A stretch of DNA of 15,928 nucleotides from CAUZJO01 sp963580245 (GTDB lineage: Bacteria; Sumerlaeota; Sumerlaeia; MVZB01). Where the stretch lies: positions 1-15,928 of the forward strand of contig CAUZJO010000113.1 of NCBI GenBank assembly GCA_963580245.1, given 5' to 3'. Below, one piece after another: positions 14,405 through 15,928 of the stretch. Positions within the stretch are counted from its first letter, which is position 1. Each line of letters opens with the position of its first letter. Position numbers and translations under genes: made by a program. The notes below the pieces were generated by a model, which searched no databases, was not told the DNA's origin, and saw nothing but the letters and a program-made list of their open reading frames with translations.

Positions 14405-15633
14405 CGCAGGCATCCAACCTATTCATGGACCAAGCCGTCCTCCCGACGGAATTCTTTGAAGACATATACCACTACTACCGCAAGCTGCGTGAAGAGGACC
14501 CGGTCCATTGGAGCGAGCCGCTCGATTGCTGGTTGTTGACCCGCTATGAGGACGTCGTCACCGTCCTGAAGGATTGGCGCCGGTTTTCGAGCGTTGGGCA
14601 GGTCAGCGGTTTGATCGACCGGATGCCGGAGGCGCAACAGAAGGACCTGGGCCCGATGCGCGCCCATTTCGGCGCCAACGGCCTGATCAACTCGGACCCG
14701 CCCCAACACACGCGCTTGCGCACGGCCTCCCAGCCGCCGTTCCTGCCCGCCGCGCTCGAAAAGCTGCGCCCCGAAATCCAATCGATCGTCGACGGCCTGC
14801 TTGACTCCGTGCAGGACCGCGATGAGTTCGACATGATCAACGACTTCGCCTATCTGCTCCCGACCACGGTCATTTCGAAAATGCTCGGCGTCCCGATCGC
14901 AGACCGCAGCCTGTTCAACAAGTGGGTCGACGAGATCAACAGCTTCCTCGGAACCCCGCGCGCCGAATACGACAAGGCCCTGCTCGCGCAAAAGAGCCTG
15001 ATGGAACTGAGGCAATACTACCAAAACCTGCGCGCGGCTCGACGCGCCGAGCCGCGCGAGGACATGATCAGTTGGCTCAACGCCGCCCAGGACCGCGGCG
15101 ACATCGCCAACGACAGCGAGTTCCTCGTCACGTGCGTGACGCTGCTGACCGCGGGCTACGAGACGACGATGAACCTGATCGGCAACAGCATCCACGCGCT
15201 GCTGCGCAACCCCGATCAGCTCGACATGCTGAGAAACGATCTCTCGTTGATCGATGGCGCGATCGAGGAATTGTTGCGCTATGAAAGCCCGGTCCAGCGG
15301 CGCGTGCGGACCGCGCTCGAGGACGTCGAGATCGCCGGCCATCGGATTCGCAAGGGCCAGTTGATCGTGACGCTGCTGGGTGCTGCCAATCGCGACCCCA
15401 AGCAGTTCGCCGACCCCAACCGGCTCGACATCACGCGACCCAATAACAAGCACATCGCCTTCGGCGTCTCGCGCCACCTCTGCATCGGCGCCCCCCTGGC
15501 CCGCCTCGAGGGCCACGTGGCGATCCCCACGATACTGAAGCGGTTTCCCAACTTGCGACTAACCGACAAAAAGCCCCAGTGGCGCGAAAACGTGCTCCTG
15601 CGCGGCCTGACGACCTTGCCCGTCACAGCCTAG
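14401..15633 (+). CDS. Cytochrome P450
   Basis: A 410-aa soluble bacterial class I P450; no membrane anchor. Helix C shows DPPQHTRLR (99-107). The I helix shows LLTAGYETTMNLIGN with the oxygen-activating AGxET (251-255). The ExxR motif is Glu290-Arg293 in EELLRYESP, and NRDP (330-333) precedes the meander. The heme-binding loop is FGVSRHLCIGAPLARLE (354-370) with Cys361 as the thiolate ligand. The usual Gly of FxxGxHxC is Ser357, a tolerated variant. It should hydroxylate or oxidise a small molecule using a ferredoxin and reductase, neither of which is in the window. The start is ATG 14401 with CAGGAG upstream. It lies 121 bases after PanB-like B on the same strand and probably shares its transcript. 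The substrate is not predictable. Confidence 0.96.
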   Translation: MTQASNLFMDQAVLPTEFFEDIYHYYRKLREEDPVHWSEPLDCWLLTRYEDVVTVLKDWRRFSSVGQVSGLIDRMPEAQQKDLGPMRAHFGANGLINSDPPQHTRLRTASQPPFLPAALEKLRPEIQSIVDGLLDSVQDRDEFDMINDFAYLLPTTVISKMLGVPIADRSLFNKWVDEINSFLGTPRAEYDKALLAQKSLMELRQYYQNLRAARRAEPREDMISWLNAAQDRGDIANDSEFLVTCVTLLTAGYETTMNLIGNSIHALLRNPDQLDMLRNDLSLIDGAIEELLRYESPVQRRVRTALEDVEIAGHRIRKGQLIVTLLGAANRDPKQFADPNRLDITRPNNKHIAFGVSRHLCIGAPLARLEGHVAIPTILKRFPNLRLTDKKPQWRENVLLRGLTTLPVTA

Positions 15634-15651
15634 TGTAGTGTCTCATAATTA

Positions 15652-15667
15652 CAGTTGATTATAACTG
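15652..15667. repeat. Small palindrome at the edge of the IS630-type remnant
   Basis: CAGTT (15652-15656) and AACTG (15663-15667) flank GATTAT. It sits in an AT-rich patch (15634-15670) that begins right after the P450 stop and resembles an IS end. It may be part of a terminal inverted repeat, but the other end is outside the window. Confidence 0.3.
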
Positions 15668-15928
15668 GGGGTTGTGGTATCGTTTCTGGTCGGCATCGAG
15701 AAGGACGCGCCGCGAGGGGGACGCAAGCCCATCAAACGCCTCAAGCTGGCGCCCAAGATCGTGAAGAAAACCACCACCGAGAAGCCGTCTGACGCCACGT
15801 ACTGGAGCACGCGCAACCTGGCCAAGGCGCTCAAGATCGACAAGTCCATGGTGCAGCGCGTTTGGGCCGCCAACGGCCTCAAACCCCATCGGACGCAGAC
15901 GTTCAAGGTCAGCAACGATCCCAGGTTC
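15665..15928 (+). pseudogene. IS630-family transposase, 5'-truncated and cut by window edge
   Basis: The frame opens after TAA 15662-15664 and runs off the window (88 codons). The readable protein, from GIEKDAPRGGRKP onward, is the second part of the N-terminal DNA-binding region of an IS630-type transposase. Key landmarks are YWSTRNLAKAL, MVQRVWAANGLKPH and TFKVSNDPRF just before the DDE domain. In full copies roughly 60 residues with a first helix-turn-helix precede GRKP. Here only ~18 unrelated codons are available before a stop, and no good start codon with RBS is seen (GTG 15674 at best). The 5' end therefore seems deleted, leaving a remnant directly after the P450 gene. Confidence 0.75.

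Noticed and set aside
14419..15516. 365-aa open frame on the minus strand
   Set aside because: Antisense shadow of the P450 gene, which carries all its signature motifs.
1..15928. CRISPR arrays, tRNA or rRNA genes, phage or defence systems
   Set aside because: No regularly spaced repeats, tRNA-like cloverleaf sequence, rRNA motifs or defence-gene signatures were seen on either strand.

Overview
The window is GC-rich bacterial chromosome with dense coding on both strands. A lipoprotein and a flagellar-stator-like protein point to a Gram-negative-type, probably motile lineage. Several genes belong to poorly described families that I associate with deltaproteobacteria, Planctomycetes and candidate phyla of metagenomes, but nothing here fixes the phylum. 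Housekeeping genes (groES, groEL, dnaK, an omega-like RNA polymerase subunit) sit between accessory stretches, and each window edge carries a transposase remnant (IS5-type on the left, IS630-type on the right).

Layout, left to right. 1-288: 3' end of an IS5-type transposase, visibly AT-richer than the rest. 422-1591 (minus): enolase-superfamily sugar-acid dehydratase-like enzyme. 1592-2027: non-coding, holding a long imperfect palindrome. 2028-2363 (minus): tiny protein ending like a flagellar rod/hook protein. 2712-3628 (plus): zinc-ribbon membrane protein broken by a frameshift and a stop. 3805-4821 (minus): OB-fold plus HD-domain protein of the YhaM type. 4996-5970 (plus): MotA-like protein with altered pore residues and no MotB partner. 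6016-7509 (minus): three-gene operon of a lipoprotein and two conserved hypotheticals. 7746-9995 (minus): dnaK followed closely by an rpoZ-like gene. 10208-12162 (minus): groES-groEL, ended by a strong hairpin terminator. 12566-15633 (plus): two tandem PanB-like proteins and a cytochrome P450. 15665-15928: 5'-truncated IS630-type transposase.

The chaperone block reads as two transcription units, groES-groEL and dnaK-rpoZ-like, separated by the terminator at 10156-10187 and a structured dnaK leader. The most interesting part is the PanB-like pair plus P450. Both PanB paralogues keep the fold motifs, the Lys and Glu of the VK(I/L)EG motif and the catalytic-base Glu. By my hand alignment both lack the two Asp residues that coordinate Mg2+ in ketopantoate hydroxymethyltransferase, and they share a replacement motif (P-F/Y-G-S/T-Y-Q). 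This looks like a specialised paralogue pair with a new or altered reaction, coupled to a P450. The second notable item is the stand-alone MotA-like protein, which has lost pore threonines and a key proline.
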